Source of the DNA: Pseudomonadota bacterium
Lineage (GTDB): Bacteria; Desulfobacterota; Desulfovibrionia; Desulfovibrionales; Desulfovibrionaceae
DNA length: 13,575 nt
Reading direction: 5' to 3'
Assembly: GCA_023435825.1 (NCBI GenBank)
Contig: JAEZMB010000304.1
Location: forward strand, 1-13,575
The position numbers were made by a program, and so were the translations under genes. Each line of letters opens with the position of its first letter. The first letter of the stretch is position 1. Shown one piece after another: positions 13,338-13,575 of this stretch. Below the pieces are notes generated by a model. That model was given only the letters and a program-made list of their open reading frames with translations, was not told where the DNA came from and did not search any database.

Positions 13338-13575
13338 ATGCCCTTTTTTCCGCGCCTTGCCGCGATCCTGCTTGTCGTTTTCGTCGCCGCCTGTGCCCCG
13401 GCTGCCCGCAATGCCCCGAAACAGGCCGCCAAGTCCGCCAGCGGCGCTACGCCCATCAACCAACCGGTCAAGCCGGCCGCCGGAAACGCGCCAAGCGCCC
13501 AGGCGGCCAAACCCACGCCGGCCGCCGGCCAAACCGGCGCGCAACCGCCCCGCCCGGCCGCGCCCGGCGCACCGC
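13338..13575 (+). CDS. Pro/Ala-rich lipoprotein (partial, runs off the right edge)
   Basis: The open frame begins MPFFPRLAAILLVVFVAACA. It has a short basic start, a hydrophobic core and the lipobox VAAC with Cys19 as the lipidated residue, so export and lipid anchoring are expected. After that the visible 60 residues are a low-complexity Ala/Pro/Lys/Gln/Gly segment (KPAAGNAPSAQAAKPTPAAG), typical of a flexible tether across the periplasm or cell wall. CCGGAG at 13326-13331 gives a ribosome site 6 nt before the ATG. The functional C-terminal domain is outside the window, so no function can be assigned. Confidence 0.75.
   Translation, partial: MPFFPRLAAILLVVFVAACAPAARNAPKQAAKSASGATPINQPVKPAAGNAPSAQAAKPTPAAGQTGAQPPRPAAPGAP

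Overview
The window looks like chromosomal DNA of a sulfate-reducing deltaproteobacterium of the Desulfovibrionaceae. The grounds are very high GC with matching codon use, a Desulfovibrio-type homotrimeric porin, tandem FeoA genes behind a Fur box, and above all a TunR-type regulator (an XerC/D-like recombinase fold fused to two oxyanion-binding TOBE domains). TunR is a family known from sulfate reducers. The organism assignment is inference from gene content; no rRNA is present.

Layout. (1) 1-2964, + strand: a LolD/MacB-type ABC ATPase, then a chemoreceptor whose periplasmic domain carries a CZB-like zinc motif and whose C-terminus looks like a CheR tether, closed by a strong terminator. (2) 3017-4205, - strand: a Fur-box promoter driving two small FeoA proteins, a terminator, and then a C_GCAxxG_C_C-family cysteine protein. 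(3) 4450-6865, - strand: a three-gene molybdate/tungstate importer in the order ATPase, binding protein, permease. (4) 7051-7764, - strand: an alpha/beta hydrolase, divergent from (5) tunR on the + strand; the shared intergenic region holds a perfect 12-bp inverted repeat and further half-sites. (6) 9302-10645, - strand: a TrpB2-type tryptophan synthase beta chain with a terminator-like hairpin in its leader. (7) 10845-13575, + strand: a porin, a second and classical ModA, and the start of a proline/alanine-rich lipoprotein.

The centre of the window is an oxyanion (molybdate/tungstate) locus: importer, a second binding protein, a dedicated sensor-regulator and a porin. The main unexpected feature is a dispersed element of about 109 bp present three times (4348-4453, 6868-6976, 12281-12389). 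It lies exactly at the end of modB, 2 bp before the modC start, and at the end of the porin gene. Two copies align without gaps at 79 of 109 positions. Each is bounded by CTAG or a close variant, has an outer inverted repeat, and contains a 28-bp core palindrome of the size of a Xer recombination site. Two compensatory base changes preserve the pairing. It may be a miniature inverted-repeat element, a TunR operator cassette, or a mobile element that spreads an operator.

There are no rRNA, tRNA or CRISPR features and no intact transposase. No stretch longer than 300 bases lacks an annotated gene; the longest gap (4156-4449) holds the Fur-controlled promoter and one repeat copy.
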